Shown here piece after piece: positions 31,608-39,985 of a stretch of 64,000 nucleotides of DNA. The position numbers were made by a program, and so were the translations under genes. The notes under the pieces were generated by a model. It did no database searches. It was not told the DNA's origin and saw only the letters and a list, made by a program, of their open reading frames with translations. Position 1 is the stretch's first letter, and each line of letters starts with the position of its first letter. Source of the stretch: Actinacidiphila bryophytorum. GTDB taxonomy: Bacteria > Actinomycetota > Actinomycetes > Streptomycetales > Streptomycetaceae. The stretch lies in NCBI RefSeq assembly GCF_016916835.1, contig NZ_JAFFIX010000001.1, forward strand, positions 620,001 to 684,000. Reading direction: 5' to 3'.

Positions 31608-32894
31608 CTACGGCAGGTCACCGCGCGGGACGGCGGCCCGCGGGACGGCGGCGGCCAGCGCGGCAAGGGCGGCCACTCCCGCCGCGAGGGAGAGGGCGGC
31701 GGTGAGCGACCTGGCCGCCGGCGGGCCGGCGACCGCGGCCCCCAGGGCGTACCCCGTGGTCTTCATGCTGGCGCCGGTGGTGAAGATCTGGCCGCGGAGT
31801 CGGTCGGGGGACTCGCGGTGGCGGACGGCGAACAGGGCGGCCAGTTGCGGGCCTTCACCGACGCCGGCGACGAGCGCGGCCACGACCAGCACGGCGGGGC
31901 CGCCCGCGGCGGCCAGCGCCAGAGCCGCTGCCTGGACGAGGGCGCCGGCCCGCACGATGGTGTCCGGCGCGAGGGCGAGCGGGAAGCGGGCGAGGACGGC
32001 GTTCGCGGCCAGGCCCGAGACCGCCGTGCAGGAGAGCAGCACCGCACCGCGGCCCGCCCCGCCCAGGACCTCCGCCCCGAGCAGTGGGACGCAGGCCACC
32101 AGCATGCCCTGGGCGACGCAGCAGACGACCGAGGTGAACGTCGCCCGCGCCAGAGCCGGCCGCCCCGCGATGACCCGCATCCCGGCGGCGAGATCACGGA
32201 CCACGGACGAGCCGGCGCCCGAGGACCCGGTGCCCGGCGGCGCGTGTGGGAATCCGGCATCCGACGGTCCGGGGCCTGCGGGCCGGTCGGCTGGGGACCC
32301 GGCGCTCGACGGCCCGGCGTCGGGCGCCCCGCGGTGGCGGGCGGGCAGCAGCCATGCGGCGGGCACGGCGGTGGCGATGAGCGCGGCGGCGGCCAGCACG
32401 GCCGTCGGGGCTCCCAGCGTCTGCGCCGCGACGCCGGCGAGCGCCGGTCCCGCCAGGGTCGCGGCGCCGAACGTCATCGCGTCGAACGTGGTCGCCCGGG
32501 ACAGGTCTTCGCTCCTGACGACATCGGCCAGTTGGGCGGTCCAGCCGCCCGACAACGCAGGCCCCAGCAATCCCGTGACGACGGCGACCGCGAGGGTGGC
32601 CGCGAACGGGAGCCTGCCGAGCCCGAGCAGGATCGCCCCGAGTCCCGCTGCGTACAGGGCAAGTGCCGAGGCCAGCAGGCGTCCTGGCCGTCCCGCCCGG
32701 TCGAGGAGCGCCCCGAGGACCGGCCCGCCGACGGCGGCGGAGACCGTGATGCACGCGAGCAGCGACGACGCGTCGACGGCCGACCCGGCCAGGGCGAAGC
32801 CCGCCAGCAGCAGCGCGGGGCCTGACATCTCGTCCCCGGTGCGGGCCGCCACCGCTCCGGCGAGATGGCGGCGTAGGGCGTAACGCTTTTGCAT
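31608..32894 (-). CDS. MFS transporter
   Basis: A 428-residue membrane protein with about 12 segments. The first half includes LLAGFALAGSAVDASSLLACITVSAAVGGPVLGALLD split by a short motif-A-like loop (GALLDRAGRPGRLL). A Pro/Ser/Gly-rich cytoplasmic loop (about 190-235) separates the halves. The ATG at 32894 is divergent from a CGNR zinc-finger regulator gene 38 bases away, with a GTTAC/GTAAC dyad between. Export of a toxic or signalling compound under control of that regulator is likely; the substrate is unknown. Confidence 0.88.
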   Translation of the reverse strand: MQKRYALRRHLAGAVAARTGDEMSGPALLLAGFALAGSAVDASSLLACITVSAAVGGPVLGALLDRAGRPGRLLASALALYAAGLGAILLGLGRLPFAATLAVAVVTGLLGPALSGGWTAQLADVVRSEDLSRATTFDAMTFGAATLAGPALAGVAAQTLGAPTAVLAAAALIATAVPAAWLLPARHRGAPDAGPSSAGSPADRPAGPGPSDAGFPHAPPGTGSSGAGSSVVRDLAAGMRVIAGRPALARATFTSVVCCVAQGMLVACVPLLGAEVLGGAGRGAVLLSCTAVSGLAANAVLARFPLALAPDTIVRAGALVQAAALALAAAGGPAVLVVAALVAGVGEGPQLAALFAVRHRESPDRLRGQIFTTGASMKTTGYALGAAVAGPPAARSLTAALSLAAGVAALAALAAAVPRAAVPRGDLP

Positions 32895-32903
32895 GGCCAG
32901 GAC

Positions 32904-32917
32904 GTTACGGAGGTAAC
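32904..32917. promoter_or_regulatory. Candidate operator between MFS and CGNR genes
   Basis: GTTACGGAGGTAAC is a perfect 5-bp dyad with a 4-base spacer. Further GTAAC/GTTAC half-sites lie at about 32880 and 32936. The sites bracket both divergent starts, as expected for autoregulation. Confidence 0.5.
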
Positions 32918-32932
32918 TCAGAAGTCGGCAAG

Positions 32933-33505
32933 ATGCGTTACATTCACCGGGTGCCCACCACGAGCGGCGACCGGTCCGCCCTGTCTTCCGTCCTGACCGC
33001 CGCGCGGCGCACCGCCGCCCTGGTCAACGTCCTCGCCGCCGACCGCCCGGACCCGGTGGAAGTCGCCGGCGTACTCCGGGAGTTCGGCGAGGCGGAACCC
33101 CTCGACCTCACCGCCGACGACGTCGCCGGGATGCGGGCCGCCGCCGCGCTGCTGCGACCGGTCTTCGCCGCCGGGAGCGCCGACGAGGCCGCCGCCGTGC
33201 TCAACCGCCTGCTGCGGGAGCACACCGGACCGCTCCGGCTGACCTCGCACGGCGGCGGCAGCCCGTGGCACCCGCATCTGGACCGCGACGACGACGCGCC
33301 CTGGGACGAGTGGCTCGTCGCCTCGTCCTGCATGGCCCTGACCGTCCTGGTCTGGGACCGGCAGCGCCCGCCGGGCAGGATCTGCGCGTCCCCCGCCTGC
33401 GGGAACACCTTCGTCGCCCAGGGCAGCGGCCCGGAGCGCCGCTACTGCTCCCGCCGGTGCGCCACCCGCGAGCGCGTCGCGGCCCACCGCCGCGCCCGCG
33501 CATGA
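32933..33505 (+). CDS. CGNR zinc-finger regulator
   Basis: A 190-residue protein. The N-terminal part (about 1-140) is an ABATE-like stress-sensing domain. The C-terminus carries the CGNR-type zinc finger CASPACGNTF and YCSRRCATRERVAAHR. The family regulates divergent transporter genes, and an MFS gene lies opposite. ATG 32933 is used; GTG 32951 is an alternative. The gene ends at a strong hairpin shared with the convergent cellulase gene. Confidence 0.9.
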   Translation: MRYIHRVPTTSGDRSALSSVLTAARRTAALVNVLAADRPDPVEVAGVLREFGEAEPLDLTADDVAGMRAAAALLRPVFAAGSADEAAAVLNRLLREHTGPLRLTSHGGGSPWHPHLDRDDDAPWDEWLVASSCMALTVLVWDRQRPPGRICASPACGNTFVAQGSGPERRYCSRRCATRERVAAHRRARA

Positions 33506-33507
33506 AA

Positions 33508-33540
33508 GCGCCGCCCGCCTGACGGGCAGGCGGGCGGCGC
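33508..33540. terminator. Bidirectional hairpin terminator
   Basis: A perfect 14-bp stem (GCGCCGCCCGCCTG at 33508-33521, complement at 33527-33540) with a 5-base loop lies 2 bases after the CGNR stop and before the end of the convergent cellulase gene. Confidence 0.85.
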
Positions 33541-33571
33541 GGGTCGAGCGGTGGGGCTCAGGGAGCGGGGA

Positions 33572-34744
33572 TCAGGAGCAGGCCGTGCCGTTCAGGGTGA
33601 AGCCGGTGGGGGCGGCGTAGGCGCCGCTGGTGGTGCCCTGGAAGCCGAAGGACTGGGAGCCCCCGGCCGGGATCTGGGCGTTGTAGGCGAGGCTGGTGGC
33701 GGTCACCGAGCCGGAGGAGGGGGACACGGTCGCGTTCCAGGCGCTGGTGATCGTCTGGCCGGAGGGCAGGGTGAAGCCGAGCTTCCAGCCGTTGACGGCG
33801 CTGGAGCCGGTGTTGGCCACGGTGACGTTGGCGGTGAAGCCGCCGGACCAGCTCTGCGGGGTGACGGTCACCTTGCAGCCGGACGAGCCGCTGCCGCCGG
33901 TGGTGCCGCCGCTGGTCGTACCGCCGTTCGTGGTACCGCCGTCGGTCGAGCTGCCGCCGAGGTTCACCGAGGACGAGAAGGACGTGACGGCCAGGCCCGC
34001 GCCGTTCTGCCAGGGCTCGAAACCGGCCTGGACGCTGGTGAGGTACCAGTTGCTCTGGGCCAGGCCGCGGCTGATCGTCTCGTTGGCGAAGGCCTTGACG
34101 TCGAAGCTCCAGCTGCTGATCGCCGAGGGCGCGACGAAGGAGATCACGTCGTTGCCGCCGTTGTTGCCGGTCCACACGTCCCATGTGCGCCCGGCGACGT
34201 TCGCGCTGCCGACCTTGGAGCCGACCGGCTGGATCGAGCCGACGTGGTTGAACCAGACCATGATCTCGGTCTTGTTGACGCCGTCCTTCTTGGCCGTCGG
34301 GTCGAGCCAGATGTCGTAGGCGGCGTCGAAGACGGCGTTGCCGACGTAGGAGTAGGAGATGCTGGTCGGCGCGCTGCTGATCGAGCTGAGCTGCGCCGGC
34401 AGGTTGGTGCCGGGGGAGCAGTTGGTGTAGTGGCAGCCGTTGTAGATCGACGGGTACGACTTGGGGGCGCCGTTGGTGGCCACCGAGCCGTCGGCCTGGG
34501 TGATCTGGAAGCCGGAGCTGGTGACGTTGATGCACTGGGTCGCGGTGGTGCCCCACCGGTTGTTCTGGACCACGTAGCGGCCCTGGATGGTGGTCGTGCC
34601 GTACTGGTCGCAGATCTGGGTGTCCGCGTGGGCCGCGGGCGCCGAGGTCAGCGTGATCAGGCCGCCGGCGGCGACGCCGAGGGCGGCGAGGGCCGCGATC
34701 GCGGCCTTGCGGGTGGACCGGAGAGCTTGCTGCAGAGACTTCAT
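33572..34744 (-). CDS. Secreted GH12 endoglucanase with CBM2
   Basis: A 390-residue extracellular endo-beta-1,4-glucanase resembling S. lividans CelB. A Sec signal peptide (about 1-40, ending APAAHA) precedes the GH12 domain (about 41-255) with nucleophile Glu160 in NKTEIMVWFNH and acid/base Glu243 in GFEPWQNG. A Gly/Thr/Ser linker leads to a C-terminal cellulose-binding CBM2 (about 289-390, between two cysteines). The ATG at 34744 has an AAAGGGA site. A perfect CebR-type box lies 86 bases upstream, so induction by cello-oligosaccharides is expected. Confidence 0.95.
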   Translation of the reverse strand: MKSLQQALRSTRKAAIAALAALGVAAGGLITLTSAPAAHADTQICDQYGTTTIQGRYVVQNNRWGTTATQCINVTSSGFQITQADGSVATNGAPKSYPSIYNGCHYTNCSPGTNLPAQLSSISSAPTSISYSYVGNAVFDAAYDIWLDPTAKKDGVNKTEIMVWFNHVGSIQPVGSKVGSANVAGRTWDVWTGNNGGNDVISFVAPSAISSWSFDVKAFANETISRGLAQSNWYLTSVQAGFEPWQNGAGLAVTSFSSSVNLGGSSTDGGTTNGGTTSGGTTGGSGSSGCKVTVTPQSWSGGFTANVTVANTGSSAVNGWKLGFTLPSGQTITSAWNATVSPSSGSVTATSLAYNAQIPAGGSQSFGFQGTTSGAYAAPTGFTLNGTACS

Positions 34745-34827
34745 GCTGTCCCTTTCGACAGGCACGGAGGTGGGGGGATGTGCAGGCGTTGGCGGGAGTT
34801 GTCCCATTCGGTTTCGACGAATTCGAT

Positions 34828-34845
34828 TATGGGAGCGCTCCCATA
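34828..34845. promoter_or_regulatory. CebR box upstream of GH12 cellulase
   Basis: TATGGGAGCGCTCCCATA at 34828-34845 is a perfect palindrome containing the CebR consensus TGGGAGCGCTCCCA. CebR is the LacI-type repressor of cellulose and cellobiose use in Streptomyces. The rest of the 470-base divergent region holds no gene. Confidence 0.9.
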
Positions 34846-35067
34846 CCGCTCCGAGCACGGGACGATAGGGGGGTGGCCGCACGTGTGGCAAGAGTTGCGT
34901 ACGTATCGGCTTGAACGCGCGAGTAGCGGGTGGGGTGTTTCTGCGGTTGCGGGGTGGGCGGACTCGCCCGCCGAAACCCCCGCCGACGTGCGGCGATGAA
35001 GCCGATCTTGTCCAGCGCCTTGACGCGTGCGCGTCACGCGCTGACACTCCATGTCGAGCCTGGCGGC

Positions 35068-35081
35068 TGAGAGCGCTCTCA
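35068..35081. promoter_or_regulatory. LacI-type operator upstream of GH16 glucanase
   Basis: TGAGAGCGCTCTCA is a perfect palindrome 137 bases before the GH16 start. It differs from the CebR core by one symmetric base pair per half-site (GGGAG versus GAGAG), which points to a different LacI-family repressor. Confidence 0.7.
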
Positions 35082-35217
35082 AACGGCTTCTCCCTTCACT
35101 TCCCGAACGGATCCGAGCGGATGCAGGCGGATCCCGAACGGACGGGGTTCCGGCGCCGGTTGCGGCCCGGCTCGCGACGCGACCGCTTCGACTACCCCAC
35201 GAGTGGAGAAGGTCACC

Positions 35218-36573
35218 ATGCTCATGAGGAAGAACGCACCCGCCGGCCGGCGCGCCCTGCCGGCCGTACTCGGCGCGCTGCTGCTGCTTCTCGCCGGCGC
35301 CCTGGGCCTGTCGGTCACCGGCGGCTCGGCCGCCGCGGCCGTGCCGGGGCCGCCGGCCGGCTGGACCACGGTCTTCAGCGACGACTTCAACGGCGCGTCG
35401 GGGTCCGGCCTGAACCGGGCCGACTGGCTCTACGACACCGGTACGGGCTACGGCTACCCGGGCGCCGCGACCATGTGGGGCACCGGCGAGATCGAGACGG
35501 CCACCGACTCGACCGCCAACGTCTACCAGGACGGATCAGGGCACCTGGTGATCAAGCCGATCAAGGACGCGTCAGGGCACTGGACCTCGGGCCGGATCGA
35601 GACCCAGCGCACCGACTTCGCGGCGCCCGCGGGCGGCCAGTTGGAGATCAGCGCGTCGCTCAAGCAGCCCGCACCGGCCAGCGGCCTCGGCTACTGGCCC
35701 GCCTTCTGGGCGATGGGCGCCGACGCCCGCCCGGTCGGTGCGACCAACTGGCCGAGCATCGGCGAGCTGGACATCATGGAGGACGTCAACGCGCTGAGCC
35801 AGCACTCGACGACCTTCCACTGCGGTGTGTGGGCGGGCGAGTGCCACGACCCCGACGGCATCAGCAGCGGGCTGCAGGCGTGCAGTGGCTGCCAGACCGG
35901 CTTCCACACCTACTCGGTGGTCATCGACCGCACCAACACCGCGGCCGAGCAGCTGCGGTTCCTGCTCGACGGGCAGGTGACGTACACGGTCAACGAGAAC
36001 CAGGTCTCGACCGGCACCTGGCAGGCCGCTGTCGACCACGGCTTCTTCGCCATCTTCGACGTGGCGATCGGCGGTTCGTACCCGAACAAGGTGTGCGGGT
36101 GCACCTCGCCGTCTGCCGACATCAGCTCGGGCGCGGCGATGACGGTCGACTGGATCGCCGTCAACCGCACGAACAGCGGGAGTTCGTCGTCCGGTGCATC
36201 GACGGGTACGTCGTCTGGTACGTCCACCGGCGCCACGTCCGGTACGTCCACCGGCACGACGTCCGGCACCACCAACGGCGGCTCCAGCGGCGGCAGTACG
36301 AGCGCCCCCGACTACACCGCGGGCGCGGCGACCACCGGTTCGGGGCAGGTGCGGATCACCTTCGTGCCGACGACGCCCGCCGCGTACGTGGACGTGCACT
36401 ACCTCGTCAACGGCGCGGGCCAGCAGAACTTCCGGATGGCCAACAGCGGCGGCACCTGGACGCAGACCGTCAACGGGCTCGCGAACGGCACCGTGTTGAC
36501 GTACTGGTTCACGTACGAGAAGAACGGCCCGCAGTACGACACCCCGCACTTCACGTACACCTACAGCGGTTAG
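35218..36573 (+). CDS. Secreted GH16 beta-glucanase with CBM56-like module
   Basis: A 451-residue extracellular endo-beta-glucanase, probably a laminarinase (beta-1,3). A signal peptide (about 1-42) is followed by the GH16 domain (about 45-320) with catalytic Glu183 and Glu188 in GELDIMEDVN. A Thr/Ser/Gly linker (about 325-365) leads to a C-terminal CBM56-like beta-1,3-glucan-binding module (YVDVHYLVNGAGQQNFRM). ATG 35218 follows GGAGAAGG. It is divergent from the cellulase gene, has its own LacI-type operator, and ends at a strong hairpin. Confidence 0.93.
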   Translation: MLMRKNAPAGRRALPAVLGALLLLLAGALGLSVTGGSAAAAVPGPPAGWTTVFSDDFNGASGSGLNRADWLYDTGTGYGYPGAATMWGTGEIETATDSTANVYQDGSGHLVIKPIKDASGHWTSGRIETQRTDFAAPAGGQLEISASLKQPAPASGLGYWPAFWAMGADARPVGATNWPSIGELDIMEDVNALSQHSTTFHCGVWAGECHDPDGISSGLQACSGCQTGFHTYSVVIDRTNTAAEQLRFLLDGQVTYTVNENQVSTGTWQAAVDHGFFAIFDVAIGGSYPNKVCGCTSPSADISSGAAMTVDWIAVNRTNSGSSSSGASTGTSSGTSTGATSGTSTGTTSGTTNGGSSGGSTSAPDYTAGAATTGSGQVRITFVPTTPAAYVDVHYLVNGAGQQNFRMANSGGTWTQTVNGLANGTVLTYWFTYEKNGPQYDTPHFTYTYSG

Positions 36574-36590
36574 CGCACGGTCGGCTCGCA

Positions 36591-36623
36591 CCGCCGCCCC
36601 GGCCGGATGCGCCGGGGCGGCGG
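36591..36623. terminator. Hairpin terminator after GH16 gene
   Basis: A perfect 13-bp stem (CCGCCGCCCCGGC at 36591-36603, complement at 36611-36623) with a 7-base loop, 17 bases after the stop. Confidence 0.8.
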
Positions 36624-36703
36624 GGCGCCGCCTCATGCGGCGGCGTCGAGGACCACCCGGAAGCGGGCGCGGCCCGACAGCATGTGCGCACAGGCCCGCA
36701 GCG

Positions 36704-37450
36704 TCAGGGCAGCGCGAGGACGCAGAACTCGTGACCCTCCGGGTCGACCAGGCACGTCCACGGCACGTCGCCCTGTCCGACGTCGAGGTCGGCGGCACCG
36801 AGGGCCTTGAGGCGCGCGACCTCCGCCTCCTTGTCGTCACCGGGGTAGGGCAGCAGGTCGAGGTGGACGCGGTCCGGCACCGTCTTCCCGCCCGCCTTGC
36901 GCAGGAACTCCAGGTACGGGCCGACGCCCGCCGCCGAGCGCAACGACGCATGGGTGTCGGCCACTTCGTGCACGGCCCAGTCCGACGCCCCGCCCCAGAA
37001 CCGGGCCATGGCCCGGGGGTCCGCGCAGTCGACGACCACCGCGGCGATCGGCCCGGTGTCCCGGTAGACCTCCCGCGGCTCCAGCACGCAGAACTCGTTC
37101 CCCTCCGGGTCCGCGAGTACCGTCCAGGGCACATCGCCCTGCCCGACGTCGGCGGGCGTCGCGCCGAGATCCCGCAGCCGCGCGACCAACTCCCGCTGGT
37201 GCTGCCCGGAGGTGCTGGCCAGATCCAGGTGTGCGCGGTTCTTCACCGCCGACTTGGCCTCGGGCACGCCGACCACGTCGATCCCGACGCCGACCGCGGG
37301 CGGCCACCCGAGCCCGTCCCCCGGCCCCGCATAGCTCGTCCCGCCGGCCTCCCCGCCGACGACCCCCCACCCGAGCGCCGCGGCCCAGAACCGCCCGACC
37401 GCGGCGTGGTCGACCGCCTTGATGTTCACCTGCACGGGTCGCAGCGCCAT
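36704..37450 (-). CDS. VOC-family protein with two glyoxalase-like domains
   Basis: A 248-residue protein made of two similar halves, each a Glyoxalase_6-type VOC unit. Matching segments are DVGQGDVPWTVLADPEGNEF in half one and DVGQGDVPWTCLVDPEGHEF in half two, and MARFWGGASDWAV against VGRFWAAALGWGV. The duplication builds a complete two-domain barrel in one chain. Metal ligands and substrate cannot be assigned. ATG 37450; an upstream in-frame start would add an unrelated tail. Confidence 0.88.
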   Translation of the reverse strand: MALRPVQVNIKAVDHAAVGRFWAAALGWGVVGGEAGGTSYAGPGDGLGWPPAVGVGIDVVGVPEAKSAVKNRAHLDLASTSGQHQRELVARLRDLGATPADVGQGDVPWTVLADPEGNEFCVLEPREVYRDTGPIAAVVVDCADPRAMARFWGGASDWAVHEVADTHASLRSAAGVGPYLEFLRKAGGKTVPDRVHLDLLPYPGDDKEAEVARLKALGAADLDVGQGDVPWTCLVDPEGHEFCVLALP

Positions 37451-37679
37451 ACGCCCGATCGTAGGCCCGTGCTCACCAGAGCGCGGGGGGGATCCATTGA
37501 CCCCCTTCGCAGGGACCCACAGCAGCATGCGGTCACTGACCGTGACCACAGGCTCCCGCGTACCGGCTGGTAGTCCCGTCCGGTACGCGGGGGACGGCGG
37601 TTTTTCCCGCCGACCGCACCGCGCTGACCTGCGGGGACGCCCGTCCGGGCGGCCGGGGGGAACATTCCGCCCGGCAAGG

Positions 37680-37736
37680 GGGTGTGTTTTTCACGATTAG
37701 TCGTATTGTGGTGATCGACAACAAATAAGGCCGCAG
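37680..37736 (+). promoter_or_regulatory. AT-rich promoter region
   Basis: An AT-rich island with CGATTAGTCG (palindromic), a −10-like TATTGT near 37705 and ACAACAAATAAGG. It probably drives the ATPase gene that follows. No gene is supported in 37451-37892, although a weak in-frame GTG with AAGG exists at 37737. Confidence 0.45.
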
Positions 37737-37892
37737 GTGAAGCAGTGTGGAATGTGCCCGTGGCCATGTGCCGCCACCGCGCCCTCCAGAGGTGACGAAA
37801 CCGGCCCCCGACGCAGAGCGTCACGCACCCAGTGCCGCGCCCACCGCCCTCGGGCGGCGGACCGGGACCCGCCTACACGCCCAGGTACCGAC

Positions 37893-38459
37893 ATGCGCAT
37901 CCTTTCCCCCGACTCAGCACCCTCGGCCCTCCGCCCGGCTCCCTCGCCGAAGTGGGCAGGCCGCGGCCAGTCACGGCTTCCGTGGCCGGCCGGCACCCGG
38001 GGCGGCGGCGTACCGCACCCCGTCCGCGGCAGCGCTGACACCGGCGCGGGGACGGACACCGCCGCGTCAGGCACCGACACCGGGATCGGCTGCCTCCCGC
38101 TGCCGCACCGCCCCGAGGCGGGCTGCGAGGCCCGCAGGGCGGCGCAGGCCGTGCTCGACGGCTGGCAGGTACCGGAGGAGACCGCCGCCGACGTCGTCCT
38201 GGTGATATCGGAGCTGGTCACCAACGCCCTCAACCACGCCCTTCCCGCGGTGTGCCTGCACATGACCCGGCTGAGCTGCGGCACCGTACGGGTCGAGGTC
38301 ACCGACGGCGGACCGTGCGGTGCGCCGCTGCAGCGCGACCCCGGCGACGGAGGGCGCGGCCTGGCCCTGGTGCAGGCGCTCGCGCAGGCCCACGGCCGCC
38401 ACGTCGGCCCCGGCGGCACGCTCGCCTGGGCCGAGTTCGCAGGCCCCGCGCCCGCCTGA
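37893..38459 (+). CDS. Anti-sigma-like ATP-binding protein (HATPase_c_2)
   Basis: A 188-residue protein from the ATG at 37893. A GTG at 37737 with AAGG nearby would add 52 residues of poor coding character. The N-terminal 65 residues are low complexity. The ATPase domain (about 70-185) has N box VVLVISELVTNALNHALP, VEVTDGG and the G box DGGRGLALVQALA. Proteins of this kind bind anti-sigma antagonists or sigma factors. It stands alone between a VOC gene and a ROK regulator gene, so its partner is unknown. Confidence 0.8.
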   Translation: MRILSPDSAPSALRPAPSPKWAGRGQSRLPWPAGTRGGGVPHPVRGSADTGAGTDTAASGTDTGIGCLPLPHRPEAGCEARRAAQAVLDGWQVPEETAADVVLVISELVTNALNHALPAVCLHMTRLSCGTVRVEVTDGGPCGAPLQRDPGDGGRGLALVQALAQAHGRHVGPGGTLAWAEFAGPAPA

Positions 38460-38583
38460 GCGCCGGGCGGCGCCCGTACGGTACGTCCGCGTGGCGGCCG
38501 CCCCCCGGCTGCTGCCGACCGCCCCCCTTCACCGCGGCGCCGCCGCCCGCCTCCGCGGGCGACCCCCAGGCGAGGAGGCCGCC

Positions 38584-39816
38584 ATGTCCGTCCCCCCGGA
38601 CCACCTGCAGGGCGGCCATGTGCCGCACGCCGAGATGCGGCAGCACAACCTCAGCGTCGTCCTTCGCCGCGTCCACACCGAAGGCGCCGTCTCGCGCTCG
38701 GAGCTGACCCGGGCCACCGGGGTCAACCGCAGCACCACGGCCGCACTGGTGGCCGCCCTGGCCCGGGCGGGGCTGGTGCGCGAGGAGATCCCGCGCACCC
38801 ACCGCACGGCCGGCCGGCCCTCGCCGATGGTGCTGCCCGTGCCGGAACGCGCCCAGGTCGTCGCCCTGGAGGTCGGCGTGGAGCGGATCAGGGCCGAGCG
38901 GGTGGGCCTGGGCGGCACGGTGCTCGCCGAACGCACCCTGCTGCCGCCCTCCGACGGCCCCACCCCCTTCGAGCAGACCGTCGGCCGGCTCGCGGGCCTG
39001 GTCGAGTCGCTGGGCGAACCGGCGGCGGACGCCGGGCGCTGCACCGGCATCGGTATCGCGGTGCCGGGACTGGTCAGGCGGGCCGACGGCCTGGTGCGCT
39101 TCGCCCCGAACCTGGAGTGGCGCGACGAGCCGCTCGCCGCGGCGCTCGCCGACCGCCTGGCACCGCCCTGGTCGCGGGTGCCGATCGCCGTCGGCAACGA
39201 CGCCGACCTGGGCGCACTCGGCGAGTACGCGCGCGGCGCGGCCCGCGGTTACGACGACTTCGTCTACATCTCGGCCAACGTCGGTGTCGGCGGCGGCCTG
39301 TTCTGCGGCGGCCGGCCCGTGCGCGGGCAGCGCGGCTACGCGGGCGAGATCGGCCACATGATCGTCAACCCGCAGGGGCGGCAGTGCCGTTGCGGTGCGC
39401 GCGGCTGCTGGGAGACCGAGATCGGCACCGACGTCATCACCGAGGCGGCCGGCCTGCAGGTGCCGCCCGACCACTCGCTGCACGGCGTCGTCGAGGCGGC
39501 GGCGGCCGGCGACGAGCGGGCGGAGCGCGCCCTGGACGACGCGGCCCGCTGGCTGGCGATCGGCCTGGGCAACCTGGCCGTGGTGCTCAGCCCGCGGCTG
39601 GTGATCTTCGGCGGCGGGCTCCAGGACATCTACGAGGCCACCTTCGACCGGATCGAGCTGTACAGCGCCACCACCGGCCTGGCCCGCAGCCGCGCACCCT
39701 ACACCCACCGCAGGTCCGCGCTCGCCCACCGCGCGCCGCTGGTGGGCGCCGCGGAATTGGCCATGGCCCCGCTGCTCGACGACCCGCTCGGCCTGCCGCG
39801 ACCCGATGTTCGGTGA
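38584..39816 (+). CDS. ROK-family transcriptional regulator
   Basis: A 410-residue ROK repressor. An N-terminal winged helix (SVVLRRVHTEGAVSRSELTRATGVNRST) precedes the sugar-kinase-like ROK domain with AVPGLVR, GNDADLGALGEYARGA and the ROK signature (GVGGGLFCGGRPVRG, GYAGEIGHM). The zinc motif CRCGARGCWE is present. The sugar-contacting E and H of GEIGH are kept, so a sugar effector is likely. The ATG at 38584 has GAGGAGG upstream. No sugar operon is adjacent; the glucanase genes 3 kb away are possible targets. Confidence 0.93.
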   Translation: MSVPPDHLQGGHVPHAEMRQHNLSVVLRRVHTEGAVSRSELTRATGVNRSTTAALVAALARAGLVREEIPRTHRTAGRPSPMVLPVPERAQVVALEVGVERIRAERVGLGGTVLAERTLLPPSDGPTPFEQTVGRLAGLVESLGEPAADAGRCTGIGIAVPGLVRRADGLVRFAPNLEWRDEPLAAALADRLAPPWSRVPIAVGNDADLGALGEYARGAARGYDDFVYISANVGVGGGLFCGGRPVRGQRGYAGEIGHMIVNPQGRQCRCGARGCWETEIGTDVITEAAGLQVPPDHSLHGVVEAAAAGDERAERALDDAARWLAIGLGNLAVVLSPRLVIFGGGLQDIYEATFDRIELYSATTGLARSRAPYTHRRSALAHRAPLVGAAELAMAPLLDDPLGLPRPDVR

Positions 39817-39922
39817 CAGCTTCCTGATGGCCGCGCGACGACATGTGACCGTCCGGCAGGCGGACCGGGTGCGCAGACGCTCCGGATCCGCACGAATCTC
39901 CAACGAATTTTGCCGCCAAACC

Positions 39923-39950
39923 TTGTGGCGGGATTTCGCCACGGCATAAT
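39923..39950 (+). promoter_or_regulatory. Conservon promoter with embedded operator
   Basis: TTGTGG (39923-39928), 16 bases, then CATAAT (39945-39950), 35 bases before the cvnA start. The spacer contains a perfect dyad GTGGCG-N6-CGCCAC at 39925-39942, so a repressor could sit between −35 and −10. Confidence 0.6.
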
Positions 39951-39985
39951 CACGCTTCAAGACTGTTCCAGGGTGGGGTCGCGTC

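Noticed and set aside
33572-35047. A longer cellulase start with 101 extra residues
   Set aside because: The signal peptide begins at the ATG at 34744 with a good AAAGGGA site, and the extension covers the CebR box and promoter.
37419-37700. A possible 93-residue gene upstream of the ATPase gene
   Set aside because: It has no ribosome site, an odd composition and overlap with the VOC gene start. The region looks regulatory.
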